From contig OY829545.1 in the NCBI GenBank assembly GCA_963691705.1, positions 42,147,475-42,211,474 of the forward strand: a stretch of 64,000 nucleotides of DNA, read 5' to 3'. The position numbers and the translations under genes were made by a program. This DNA comes from Viola odorata. Lineage: Eukaryota; Streptophyta; Magnoliopsida; Malpighiales; Violaceae. Below, in pieces: positions 1 to 11,305 of this stretch (position 1 is its first letter; each line of letters opens with the position of its first letter). A model generated the notes under the pieces. It was not told the origin of the DNA. It was given only the letters and a program-made list of their open reading frames with translations, and did not search any database.

Positions 1-1038
1 TTAGGGAAGGCTGTCAATTACGGAGGATCTTCCATCTTCCTTTCTTCTGTTTTGTAAACAACTACTGTGATTTCCCTTCGGAAATATCGCATCTTAATCA
101 TATTTCATGTTCTTCAATTATTCCCTTTATTTCTTTAATTAATATGTTTAGTAGCTAAAGAACCTAATTCTTGGTAAGGGCTGAGTGAGCATGCTTGTAA
201 ATCGTGAGCCTGAGTTGTTCTGAACCATCCTCTCATTCGTATTCAGTTGAAGTTCCGTTTTAACAAACCGGTTCCCGTCTAGGCTAAGACTTGATCGATC
301 TCAGCCGAGACGACGGATTTGCGACCAGTCACTAAGGGGACGAGCGAAACCGAAGTGACGAAGTAGGTAGCTAACCTCGCGGGGGTTAGTGAATTTGAAT
401 TGATCTAGGCCTAACCAGATTGACGACCTAGGGCTCCGAGTTTGGAGTAGCTTGGCCTAGACTCTGTCTTTCCCTACACCATTGGGATAACGCATGTGCC
501 TCAAGCCAGCGGCCAATTGGATAAACCCTTTAACCAGCAAGGTGTCCACTGGCCAGGATCACTAGAAAGGGGGTACCCTCCTAGTGATTTGAATTGGAGG
601 AAAGTAGGATTGGAAAGGGGTTCCTCCCAATCTATAGTAGAGTTATGAGTAAGAAGGAGAAAATCTAGAGTCAATGATCGATGAAACAAGCCTAGTGCTC
701 ACGAATTCGCCCTTGCCAGGAGTTTACCTCAAGAAAGTTCCACCCAAATCTCAACCAGCAATCTTAGCTAAGATTCACATCTGCCCAAGATTGCTTACTG
801 ACTTTGTTTTAGCTTATTCTCTTTTTACGTTTTGTCTATCTTAATCATCAGGAACAAAAACACCCTCAACTCCAGTGACGAGGAAGTCGAGTCAAGGCTA
901 CAATACACCACCAAGATCTCTGCGGACGAACCTCTTATCGCAATCTACGAGTCCCTTGTGGACGAGTGATAAGTTGTATTCCTACCCCATTTTCTATATC
1001 TTTTTACAACTAAATTTGATGCCCTCGACACGCAATCA
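1..1038 (+). repeat. Dispersed repeat family R, 3' part, cut by the window start
   Basis: This stretch matches, on the opposite strand, the block 60098 to about 61130, from the shared edge CGCAATCA at 1031-1038 (TGATTGCG at 60098) through to GGGAAGGCTGTCAATTA at the window start. A third, shorter relative lies at 26285-26885. The full copy runs from a TG-type to a CA-type end over about 1.46 kb, so it may be a solo LTR; I found no adjacent primer site, polypurine tract or clean target duplication to prove that. No credible protein is encoded. A palindromic core ATCTTAGCTAAGAT occurs at about 765-778. Confidence 0.75.
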
Positions 1039-1225
1039 ATAAACAAAACCAGAACTATTCCTATTTCATCAAGTAAAGAACCACAAAAACCAGTCATCAG
1101 AAACACAGAAGCGAAAGAAACAATAGATAAAGTTCCAACTACGAATACCTTGAAGTCCTAAATAATGATCGATCATACCCTACTTCAAGTGGGGGAAAAA
1201 AGGTTGTAATGAACATTGCACTTAC

Positions 1226-1821
1226 TTGTCCACATGAATGTGCCTTAACTTTCCAAATTTAGAGCATTCCTCTTTAACATCTTCTTTAATATCCTAATCA
1301 AAATCTGGTTTAGTCTGCCAAAAAACAAACATCCAAACAAATAAAACATAAGCAAAACACATGCTTATCTAAGAAAATAAGAAGATATGCTTACTCCAGA
1401 AAGTAAAAGTAAACTAACCTCTAGTTTTGGATCAAACATATTCTTCAACAATAAAGATTCACTTGGGACTCCTATTGTATCTACAGAAGGAATGGGAGCA
1501 CCAGGAAGTTGAAGACCTGCACCTGCAAGCATAGCAAGTTCAGGAACAGAACCTGGTATGAGAGTCGGAAGAACCGTCGGCACCAAAGAAACAACTCCAA
1601 CAATTGGTTGTGTAGGTGGAAGATGAAGGCCAGCATTAATGGTAGGAGTCCCTAAATAACCAGTAATACTGCACACAAGAGAATGTAGAGAGTTAGGCGA
1701 ACCAGAGCAACCACACTACTTCAATTTAGAGAACAAAAGCAAAGAATGAAATCAACCTCGAAGTAGTGCCACTGCGATCTAGCTTTTGCATAAGAAGTGC
1801 TCGAGAACATGCATTAAGGGA
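1226..1821 (-). pseudogene. RBM39/CC1-like splicing factor fragment, three exons
   Basis: Reading the minus strand, three blocks with GT/AG borders join in one frame: exon 1821-1757 (contains SRALLMQKLDRSG), exon 1668-1419 (contains PSVDTIGVPSESLLLKNMFD) and exon 1314-1226 (contains DIKEDVKEECSKFGKL and HVDK). From knowledge of the family, these are the linker and start of the third RRM/UHM domain of plant RBM39 (CAPER, CC1-like), a nuclear U2AF65-related splicing factor. Exon three has an in-frame TAG at 1294-1296, where the family has a hydrophobic residue, so the fragment is a pseudogene or a broken copy. The RRM1 and RRM2 exons that should lie upstream are not seen; the outer retrotransposon sits in the intron at 1854-1858. 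Downstream, 1039-1225 is intron-like and ends at repeat R. Confidence 0.8.
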
Positions 1822-1853
1822 CTGAAATTTACATTATAAGAAAAGGTTAACTA

Positions 1854-1858
1854 ACTTT
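1854..1858. repeat. Target-site duplication ACTTT, left
   Basis: ACTTT directly precedes the TG of the left outer LTR and recurs at 36933-36937 directly after the CA of the right LTR. A 5-bp direct duplication is the expected mark of LTR retrotransposon integration. Confidence 0.9.
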
Positions 1859-2869
1859 TGTTGATACCCGAATTTTGACGCCATTTTAAATTGAATTTAT
1901 CATTTCTGTTATTTTACTCAACTTACTGTCATTTTTAATTAATTTACTGTCGTTAGTTTACTTTCTAATTCTCGTCACATTTTATCATCGTTATTATTGT
2001 CATCAACATCATAAATCGCATTTTTAATTTTCGTCACAATATTTTCATTATTATTACTCTTAATATTTTCAGCCTTAAAAATTATATTTTTAACTATCCG
2101 TTAGTCATTTGCTATTTATTTTTCCGTTCTAGGTCATCGCATAAAATTTAGGATTTTTAGTATTTTATCATTTTTTTAGCATTTTTTTATTTTTATTATT
2201 ATTTTTGTTCGAGCTTTTATTGGACCCGAGTAAGTTCGCTCGGACCATTGATCGAACGCGTTATTTCTTTAGTTGACAATTACCTACTCTTTTTTTCATT
2301 CACGCCAGTCAACTTCGTCTCGTACAATTCTCGTCGTAACGTCATTTATTTTTCATTCGAACATATTCATATTTCCGAACGAGAAAATAAACATGTTAAA
2401 CGAAGATTTTTCTTCATTCGCTGTCGACTAGTAAATTCTTCTCATTTTTCTCTACAACTTGGTCACCTCGGATTTTTGAGCTCTCTCATGTCAAGCGAGT
2501 TCGCTTGTACCACTACCCGAGTCAAATATCACGTTCGAGCTCAGTTTTGCTCCCGAGTGAAATTTCTTGGAGAAAAGGCTCGAACATCTTTTTTTTATCG
2601 GCCAATTATTTTTTATTATTTTTCTAGGTAGCGCCACCTCTTTTTATTTCATAAAATTAATTCCCTAGTATTTTTCCCGTTCAAACCTTCCTCGTTCGCA
2701 AATGATTTTCTTTATCGAGGCACGAAATGACTTTTGTCGTACACTGTATATCAATTCGCTCATCTTATTTTTCTCTACGCGCTGACACTTTTTGCTCGAG
2801 TTTTTGAAATGGTTGCTCTCAAAAATGGCTCGAGGTCATTTAAATAAAATTAAATGGAAAATTCATATC

Positions 2870-2913
2870 ACCGTTGATCTGGTTGAGCAAGGAAAGTCAA
2901 CCAGATCAACGGT
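2870..2913. repeat. Perfect 17-bp inverted repeat in the U3 of the outer LTR
   Basis: Arms ACCGTTGATCTGGTTGA (2870-2886) and its exact complement (2897-2913) flank a 10-base loop, GCAAGGAAAG. The same palindrome in the right LTR is split exactly in its loop by the insertion at 33807-34197. It lies about 210 bp upstream of the TATA-like box, so a regulatory role is possible but unproven. Confidence 0.85.
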
Positions 2914-3120
2914 TCACCATTTAAGTGTGCATGGTGCACATGCACGGTGACGACGAGCAGCAACGGAGCAAGCCACCGAACTGCTTGCTCCGGTCGCTTC
3001 CTGTTCTGTCCGCCATCATCACCAACGGCCTAGCCCCGCCAGCACACACCCTATCCCCGCCAGTACGACGCCATACTCCTCCACGCGCAGCGTCGCGTCC
3101 TCACCCTCACTCGCAAAATG

Positions 3121-3134
3121 CCAATAAATAGAGG
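3121..3134 (+). promoter_or_regulatory. TATA-like box of the left outer LTR
   Basis: CCAATAAATAGAGG here corresponds to CTATAAATAGAGG at 34432-34444 in the right LTR, which is a good plant TATA box. The left copy has lost the first T of the core. Transcription would start about 30 bp downstream, in front of the pyrimidine-rich segment. Confidence 0.6.
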
Positions 3135-4268
3135 CCACTGCCTCTCCATTTTTCCTCACGAATTCACCCAGAGCTCTTTGCTCCTTCTCCCTCTAGACCG
3201 ACTGCTCACGTAGAGCGTCAGTTGCCTCAGTCTTCAAGCTTTTTTTTGTGAGCTAGTCTTCAGCATTTTATGCCATTTTCGGCTTTAATTATTAGGTTGC
3301 TGTTTTGATTAAACTAATTGCTTATTTAAATTCAATTGTTATTTAAATTTTCGCATTCATAAACTGCTTATTTATTTTTCGAGCTATCACTAACACTCTC
3401 ATTTTGTAGGTTTAAAATTTAAGCTTCGCTCGAAAGTACGCCTTTCTTTCCCTTTTATTTATTCAAAGATTTCCGTAAATATTAATCATATGCATGTTAT
3501 ATAGAATTGCTCGAATTAAAATCAACCCACATGAACAACTTGTTTAAAGACTTGCTTAGAATGCCATGTTCGTTTGATTTTAAATTTTGCTTATATTGAC
3601 TGCATGTATTTGGTGGCTTCGATCCCACATCGGCTTATCATTTTAAAATATCTCTCATTTAAATTTGTACTCTGTTAGCAATCCATGACAGAATCACTTC
3701 GTAATTAATTTAATCATGCATGGTCCGATGATGAAAAAGAGGACGCTCATTCAGTCTTACGGAAAATTTAGTCCCATCACACTATGGTCAGGAATAATCG
3801 ATCGGTCTTGAAAACGGTAACCCGTCCGAAAAGATTTTTAAAACGGTAACCCCGTCCAACAATTAATTATTCCTGAACGGTCCAGATCATGGAAAAGACT
3901 AAAGTGACGATTCCTCTAAGGACCCCCATTTAAAATGCATTTTTATCAAACATCTTTTAAACACCTCTCTTATCAACCGGTAACCGTTTTTGGATGTGAC
4001 TCGGGTGCCTAACACCTTCCCGAGTCCATAATACGACCCCGAACCTTTGTTCTTGGGTTTAGACCCGTTTTTTGTGCCTTTAGTTTTTGTCTTTTTATTA
4101 TTTTATTTTTATGCCATGATGATTAGGTTCCCTAAGCCTAGAGACAAAATTAGGGTGGCAACTTCATTGCATGTTGCGAGGCGTCCTTTTACGCCGAGCA
4201 TCGTAAGGTCTCAGATTCGTCGTACACTCGCGAACTCTCTTTTATTATTTTTACAGGGCGCGACAGTT

Positions 4269-4286
4269 TGGCGACTTCACTGGGGA
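4269..4286 (+). promoter_or_regulatory. Primer binding site of the outer element
   Basis: TGGCGACTTCACTGGGGA begins three bases after the LTR end. It starts with the TGG that pairs with the CCA end of a tRNA, and is the type of primer site seen in Tat-clade elements. An identical 18-mer lies beside the inner element's LTR at 29149-29166 on the other strand. Confidence 0.85.
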
Positions 4287-4848
4287 CTTTAGGGTCGGAG
4301 CCGGTTTTATTTTTTTGAGGTGTTTATTTGTTTATTTACGCACTTTGATAAATTGCTGATTTGTTTATTTATTCGCTTTGATATCAATTGTCATATGCAT
4401 TTCATAGTGCCCTACACCCCGGGGATAATTACCAAATTAGGAGGGTAGTAGTGACGCCCTAGGACACATGTCCGGGGTAGTGTTCACCAATACCAACTCG
4501 GATGAACCCTTAAAGATAGTCAGGTTACATGATTCCGCAAGGAATCGGTGGACACTAGACGACACTTTAGGGACCTTTTCATGGTATCATCCGAGAACCG
4601 TTCAAGCCAGTTAGAAAAATCGGAATCAGAGCCACAACACATGCATCATGATCATATCCGCTTTGGCGTGGCTCTATTTATCCTATTACTATGATTTCCA
4701 TTTTTTGTAATTTTCTTTTATACAAACTGTAAATTTCTTGCACGTACAGGTTACTTCGCACTTAAAATTTTATTTCTGTCCCATAGAACCCATTTTCCTC
4801 ATTCGAAATGTCGGCACCTACACTACTTTTACTTGATATTTTCAGGGG

Positions 4849-6456
4849 ATGAAGTTTCGATGATCAGGCCACGCGAGGAGACCTGTTGGAACTTGGGTTC
4901 ACCCCTGACATCACCACAAAGGTCAAAGTAGAAGTCACAGATTTCGACTTAACTAGGATTCAAAAGTTAAGGAATGAGTTAACTCAAGATGAGGAGACAC
5001 AGTTTGAATGTAGTTACGGAAAATAGTAACCTTGGTTGATGTAAAGACTGATTGGAGTTGCATCCGGGCAACCCTAAAATTCTAGGATCTCTATTATCGG
5101 TGCTTCTCTTTTGACGGAGGGATAGACTTGACTCCCACACTAGAGGAATATTTCGCTCTGGTATGCTTCGCATCTCCTATATCGGCCATATACCAGAACG
5201 TTCGACTCGACTCCTCCAGTGTCAAAATAAGGCTTGATAAGTTGTTAGGAATCACTACTCGTGTCAGAGAAGGTGACTACTTCTGGTGTTGGTCAGATAT
5301 TGAAGCACAATTTTAGTTTTCCAGCGGAGAAAAACGCTTAAGGATTCTGGCTTTCGCAGTCGTAGGATTTGTCCTTTTCCCTAAGATGAAGAATGCCATC
5401 GATTTTGCAGCGGCCAATGTCTTTTACGAAATAGAGGCGAACGCCATCAATCCTACAACAACCATCTTGGCTGAGACTTTTTACTCTCTGGACTCTTGTC
5501 GAAGGAAAGGGAAAGGAAGACTTACCTGTTGCACCTAGTTGTTAACAGTATGGTTAGTCAGCCACTTCAAACAGACACCAGATCAGTCCATATTCTTTGC
5601 AAGCTACATAAAATCGTGCCCTTTAATCAGAGTTATCAATGCAACGACCACAGATAAATGGAAAATATAGAATAAAGATATCTTAGTCGATAGATTCATA
5701 AACCTCCCGGGAGAAGACTTTAGTTGGCACTCCAAATGGCTGCAGGCCTCCGATCCCATCGTCTGCTATGGACCCTTACCTTGGGTTCCTTTGATTGGAG
5801 CATGGGGGTGCGTTCACTATTGACCCGCCCTCGTCCTCAGACAGTTTTGCATCACGTAAGTAATCCCCATGACCTTCGGCATGACAAGGTCAAACCTGCC
5901 ACACACCGGAGAAAATCAGAACATTCAGCAGTACACCCAAGACTAGACTCACCCTTTTTGTCTCAAGGGACGCGTCGGCCCTGCAGCAATGATACCGGAA
6001 TATCCACAGTGGAGGTTAAGATGAGTTAACGGCAATGTCTTACCCTGCCCGAAAAATCAGAAACCAATGGAAGAAGAAGGGGAATCTTAGGTGAGCGAAG
6101 GGATGAATGTCATGGCTTACGCTCAAGTAGTGGAACAGATGCGAGCAGCGCAAGAAGAACGGGATCAGATGGCAGAGGAAAGGGATGATTCCGTAGCCCA
6201 TCAATGTTACCTAGAAGTCCAAATGAATGAGTTAGAAAGGCGTAGTAAGGACACTATCCGCATGCAAGCGACAAAGCAGAAAGTGGCCCTCAAGGACTTT
6301 AAGGAACGTTTGAACAACGAAATCCACAAGAAAGAAGCATCAAGTGCCATAATTGAAGACAAAAATTCAGTGATAAGGATCTTGACTACTCGCGTAGACT
6401 TGGGAGACAGGAAGAGCCAGGCACTGCAAAGCCGGATTACCACTTTAAAGGCCTAG
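4849..6456 (+). pseudogene. Extra ORF before gag (DUF7745-like plus coiled coil), degenerate
   Basis: Read across frames, the region encodes pieces of the protein that Ogre/Tat elements carry upstream of gag. Visible pieces include ELGFTPDITTKV (about 4890), PTLEEYFALVCFASP (from 5128), GFVLFPK...IDFAAANVF (about 5365-5430), TFYSLDSCRRKGKGRLTCC (about 5475-5535) and a tail near 5760-5835 matching the W..C.GPLPWVPLIGAWGCV pattern. These match the plant DUF7745 pattern as I know it. At least four in-frame stops or frameshifts break it. The last part, 6091-6456, is an intact 121-residue coiled-coil segment rich in Glu, Lys and Arg. The function of this ORF in Tat elements is unknown; DUF7745 also occurs in host mobile-domain proteins. 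Confidence 0.7.
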
Positions 6457-7327
6457 ATAGACATGCAAAAAGGGAAGATGGCCTCGATGGAATACCTTTG
6501 GCAGAAGCAAGAGGATCCCGACTTCCAGGGTTGACGCCTTCATAGGAAGACTTGAATGTCGGCAACCCTTTCCTTTTTCATATGAACTATGTTCCCTGAT
6601 TTCATCTATTCTAGCCATTTTTGATGAATTTAGGTAGTTGGCAAGTTTACAATATTTTGTAAACCCCTTTTTAATAAAGTCGTACTCTTTCGAATATTTA
6701 TTGAAATGCCTCTATTTTCTATATCAATTGTCCATCCAATAAAACTCAAAATACCATCGCAAAAAGAAAAAAAGAAAATCCCTCCAGAATAAACACAATC
6801 GTTTCACCAAATTTTGAAAAAGAGAGAAATTCCTACCGAATACTCGAAACATCCGAGCATTGCTCCCTCATGGCCATGTCCTCCTTGCTCATCAAAAACT
6901 CCAAATTCGGGGTATAGATCATCATCCCTCTCCTCGGACGGGTTCATCGGGCATCAGGCCCTGCATCGTTTGAAAGCATAGTGCAAAAAGAGATCTTCCT
7001 AGCATGGCGGCATTGGTTGCCCCTGCTGATTTGGGTTTCACTGATAGCATCTCAGATTGCTTCAAATCGTTGGAATGAATAGAGGCTTCCTTCGTATCTT
7101 GTCAATAACCGGGATGTCTCGCCTCTCTAGCCGCCCTGAAAGTATGAAGTGAAAGTATAGCCGGAAAAGCGAATGAGCAACGTGGAGGCCTCGGGATTGC
7201 ACATCACCTGCATATCATCACCTGTACTTACTCCTTTTTTTGTATTTATTTTTTCAGGTTCACGATAGCTCCTCGAAAGCAAGCTACTCCATACAGGCTC
7301 TCCGTAACTAGGCTTCAAAAATGAAAA
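6457..7327 (+). other. Spacer between extra ORF and gag, no gene seen
   Basis: About 870 bp of non-coding sequence inside the outer element. It has an AT-rich part near 6640-6800 with an AATAAA at about 6675, and a short open frame on the opposite strand (7127-7318) with no recognisable similarity. The ATG at 7321 is followed at once by a stop; the next ATG, at 7328, opens gag. Confidence 0.6.
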
Positions 7328-9277
7328 ATGACTAAACAGGCTAAGGCCGATGAAGTACTAACAGCCCGAATCGCAGAGTTAGAGGAACAAGTTAAGATTA
7401 CTACAGAGAGGGCCGCCAGGGCCGAAAAGGAGAGAGATGAAGCCACCACCGAGTTCCCATCGGGTTTTTATCCCACTCAAACAACAGGATCTCCCTCTTC
7501 GCTCGCCTTCGCTGGGCCTTCAGCACCTCAGCCACTTTCTGGCCCCGAGGGAGAATGGAAATGGATTAGTCCCTTCACTGTACCCACCGTTGCAAATCCT
7601 ATGGTTAATACGGGTGAAGAAATTGCTACGTCACTTCAGCACCTTTCAACCAACCCTGCCGTGGACTCCGACAAAAGTCAGGCCCACCTAGAAGCCTCGT
7701 ATCTCCCTCCTCTTCCTCCAAGCACAGTTCCCGAGCTTGTGGGAATTCGGCCTCCTGCTTCCTACCCGGTACAACCTCAGTTCTCGCCGAAACCTCTACT
7801 ACCCTTCGGTTCTAACCCCACTATGGCCGAGAAACCGAAAAGTGGCAGACTGAATCTGTTTGAAGAAAGACTCATAGCGATCGAAGGGGTTGATCCGTTT
7901 GACCCTACTGGTCCTGCCGATATATGCATGGTCCCCGAGATCGTTATACCACCAAAGTACAAGATCCCCGACTTTGAAAAGTATACTGGGGTCAAGTGCC
8001 CAAAGACCTACCTCAGAGCATATTGCAATAAGATGGCAGAGATGATCCACAACGAGCCATTATTGATTCATCTGTTTCGAGAAAGCTTAACCAAACACAC
8101 CCTAACTTGGTATATGGTTCTAGACAGAGCCAAGATCAGGACGTGGAGAGACCTGTCTGATGCCTTCTTCAAACAATATAAATTCAACATGGAGGTAGCT
8201 CCCGACCGCGCCGACCTGCAAGATTTGGAAAATAAAATCGGCGAGTCCGTGAAAACCTATGCTCAGAGATGGAGAGAGTTGGCTTCCAGAATCTCTCCTC
8301 CTTTAAGTGACAAGGAACTCTTGTCAATTTTCTTGCACACCTTCAAAGCTCCCTACTACACCTGCCTGATCTCGAATCCGTCAAACAGTTTCTCCGACAT
8401 GGTCCTAATTGCCGAAAGAGTCGAGCAAGCCCTTCCGAATGACCTAGAATTCCTTCTACTACATCTTTCGGGACCCATCGCAGACCACAAACAAAAGCCT
8501 TTACTAAGACAGGTGGCCTCAGAAAAGCTTGTCAAAAGACTTTACCCCCCAAGAGCTAGCCCAAGCAAGGGCATTTCGGCACTTGGTCGGTCAAGACCAG
8601 TTGGGGACTTTCCAAAAGCTCCTTGGATTAAGTCCTGACGAATCATAACTTTGGCACTAGAGTCTGCACCAAAGAAAATGCCCATCGTGAAAATAGATGT
8701 TGGATTTGTCGCTCCCCAAGCTAATCACAAGCAATCATTTCCACCACCTCCGCCTTATCTATCGCTACCGCCCTATCATCCGCCACCGCTATATCAACCC
8801 ACCTTTTTTCCATTTGCTTCACCACCCGTTGCCAATATCGCGCCTCAAAATCTTACACCGTCTCTACATTTCCCACCACCTCCAGTACAAACATTACAAC
8901 CCATGCAACCTAAGCCATATAACCCACCAAAGGACCCAAATAACCAAAACACGTCAAACAATCGGTGGAACCGAGAGCCATTGCCTCCTCTTCCTCTTCC
9001 CGCAGGAGAAATCTACAAACATCTCTTGGCAGCCGGACAGATCATACCAGTTCCAGCTCAGCCTCAATTGCCTCCTTACCCGAAATGGTATGATCTCAAC
9101 GTAAAATGCGAATACCACGCCGGAGCCCCGGGTCACACTTTGGAAAACTGCTTCGCCTTCAAAACAAAAGTTCATCACTTGATCAAAAGTGGATGGGTCT
9201 CTTTCGAAGGGTTAGCTAAAGGACTCAACACATCCACCAACCCTCTCCCTAATCATTCTCAAGGAAATGGAGGGTAA
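7328..9277 (+). pseudogene. gag: Gag polyprotein, N-terminal part with first zinc-knuckle module
   Basis: The frame opens at 7328 with a coiled coil (about residues 8-40), a Pro/Ser-rich linker, then the retrotransposon gag capsid domain from about residue 215 to 370 (FTGVKCPKTYLRAYC-like start, LTWYMVLDRAKIRTWRDL, FKQYKFNMEVAPDRADLQDL, ESVKTYAQRWRELA). An in-frame TGA at 8636-8638 interrupts it; the same frame continues to 9277 through a Pro-rich stretch to a knuckle of the form CEYHAGAPGHTLENC. The Tat/Ogre clade typically has this C-x2-H-x4-GH-x4-C form. A one-base loss near 9275 then shifts the frame. Gag would form the virus-like particle in the cytoplasm; this copy cannot make it full length. 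Confidence 0.88.
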
Positions 9278-10425
9278 ACGTCATCTCAGTAGGGGAAAGC
9301 GACGACCCTTTTTCTTTGGTATCAAGTTGGCCACAAGAATAGCTTTTCCTGGCCTTAACTCGAGGAGGATATATACCATATTTGAAAAGCAATCCAAGTC
9401 AGTGTCTGTACTGCAAGGGAAACAACGGTCATGAGATCCAAGGCTGCGGGTTGTTTGCAGGAAAGATGAGACAACTCTCGGGTTTCAGAGTAATACAAAC
9501 CCAGAAAGCGACCCACGGGGAAGGATCCATTAATACCATTGGAGAAGGATTTCCTATCCCGCATTTGCATAACTCCAAAGGAACCCTACCCCAAATCATC
9601 CAAAAGAAAAGGTCGACTTCGTCATGCAAACGGTTCTCCGTGCACCGCGATGAGGGTGACCATGAGATTGACACCCTAGACCAGCCTTCCGGGAAATTTG
9701 ACTATCTTGTCAGGTATTCTGCACCACCCTCCCACTTTAGTGCAACGTCATTGCCATCCTCTTAGGAATCCTCAGATTCTGAATCGTACCCTTCACCGAC
9801 GTGGTCACCTTCCCCGTTTCTTTTGAAGGAAATCTACGTAAGCCTCCTAGCAAACGAGCAGATTACACCATCCCCGCTCTCGCCTCAACTAACTCCTTAC
9901 CCTAGTTGGTATGATCCAAAGGTTAGCTGCGAATATCACGCCGGAACCCGAGGACACTCCCTGGAAGACTGTTTTGTCTTTAGAGAAAAGGTTGATCATT
10001 TGACCAAACGCGGACGAATCTCTTCCAAAGGTCTAGCAAAAGGTCCTGACGTGGCAACCAGTCCTTTGCCGCACCATAATCCTGGGGTGAACGACATTTT
10101 TTCTAAAGAAATCAACGATTCTCTCCCTTCAGCGAGAGAAGCGCCCAAAGGAGAACTTTTCTTTGCATTGGCTAGAAGTGGACACCTGCCATACCCAGAG
10201 AATAATCATGCCCTGTGTCTATTCTGCCAAGGGGAAAGCAAGCATGAAATCCAGGATTGCAAACTTTTTTGGCAGAAACTCAAGCAACTTACAGCATTCA
10301 GGATCATTCGGACCAAAGGGAAAACCAGAGGAGCAATCAACGTCATCGAGGACAATTCTCCAACACCCTATTCCTTCGAATATGTGGCCCAAATAGGGAA
10401 TACGGCTACGACCCACGTAAAATAG
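9278..10425 (+). pseudogene. gag: Gag C-terminal part with a second, duplicated knuckle module
   Basis: After the frameshift the new frame runs to 10425 with one in-frame TAG at 9763-9765. It contains CLYCKGNNGHEIQGC (about 9400-9450), then a second copy of the upstream unit: EIYVSLLANEQ, PYPSWYDPKVSCEYHAG, GHSLEDCFVFREKV and GLAKGPDVATSPLP. A second CLFCQGESKHEIQDC follows near 10215-10260. The unit spanning EIY-HLL through HEIQ-C is therefore present twice, about 800 bp apart and clearly diverged. This is an internal duplication of the nucleic-acid-binding part of Gag. Confidence 0.8.
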
Positions 10426-10426
10426 T

Positions 10427-11305
10427 GTTCACATTTGCTGTGAATACTCCTAGCCAAGACTTACACGCGATCCCATTTAACTACGGATACACGGTGGCCA
10501 CCACCCCTCCTGTCGTCACACCAACAGGGCTCGCTATTTGTGAAACCTCTCATATCGAGGGCATGACCCGCACCGGAAGGTGCTACATATGGAGGAAGTA
10601 GAGAAATAATGACAAGCCAAAGGAAAATATCCTTTGGTCCATGAAGAGGCAGTATAAGAGACGCAAAGGTTTAACAAACCTGTAGCCGAGGACGAGACAA
10701 CTGAGTTCCTCAAAATCATGAAACAGAGCGAGTTCAGCATCATCGAACAACTAAAGAAAACCCCGGCTCATATTTCCATCATGGAGCTAATCCTTACTTC
10801 AGAACCTCATCGCCAAGCTCTCTTAAAAGTCTTGAAGCAAGCCTTCGTAACTAAGGATATCACCACGGAAGGGGTGGAAAACCTTGTCGGAAGAATTCAA
10901 GCCCTAAGCAGCATTTCCTTCTTCGAAGGAGAGATCGACCCCACAGGAAGAGATCACAACAAGGCCCTATACATCACGGTAGAATGCAAGGGACATGTCA
11001 TAGCAAAGGCCCTGATTGATAACAGGTATGCACTAAATGTCATGCCCAGGCATGCCCTCGAACAACTACCGGTTGATTTTTCTCACATCCAACCTAGCAG
11101 AATGATAGCTAGGGCTTTCGATGGCACCACTCGAGAGATCATCGAGAATTTTAAATTGGACATTTCAGATCATGGAAATCTAACCTGCTTACAGCATGCT
11201 TCTAGGACGGTAATGGATCCATTCGGCAGGAGCCGTCCCCTCTTCCCTATATCAGTGCCTCAAGTACGTCAAACAGAATGCCTTCTTCACAATAAAGAGC
11301 CTTAA
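10427..11305 (+). pseudogene. pro: Retropepsin-like protease region
   Basis: A shifted frame from about 10427 to 10601 carries IVFTFAVNTPSQDLHAIPF and GMTRTGRCY, both typical of the segment before the protease in Tat elements. From 10718 to 11305 comes the protease domain with IMELILTSEPHRQALLKVL, TDPTGRDHNKALYI-type text and the active-site strand ALIDNRYALNVMP. In the clade this site reads DNGS; here Gly is Arg and Ser is Tyr, so the catalytic loop is likely dead. Stops and frameshifts separate it from gag and from RT. Confidence 0.8.

Larger units (their letters stand above)
1859..4265 (+). repeat. 5' LTR of the outer retrotransposon
   Basis: This 2407-bp LTR begins TGTTGATACCCG and ends GGGCGCGACA, and aligns along most of its length with 32809-36932. 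The right copy is longer because of an insertion at 33807-34197 and an expanded low-complexity segment (about 34610-36300). A TATA-like stretch is at 3121-3134. The small open frames at 2248-2631, 2925-3131 and 4047-4292 have no homology I can recognise and are not treated as genes. Confidence 0.92.

Noticed and set aside
6207..6443. Minus-strand frame opposite the coiled-coil segment
   Set aside because: Shadow of the coiled-coil coding region on the plus strand.
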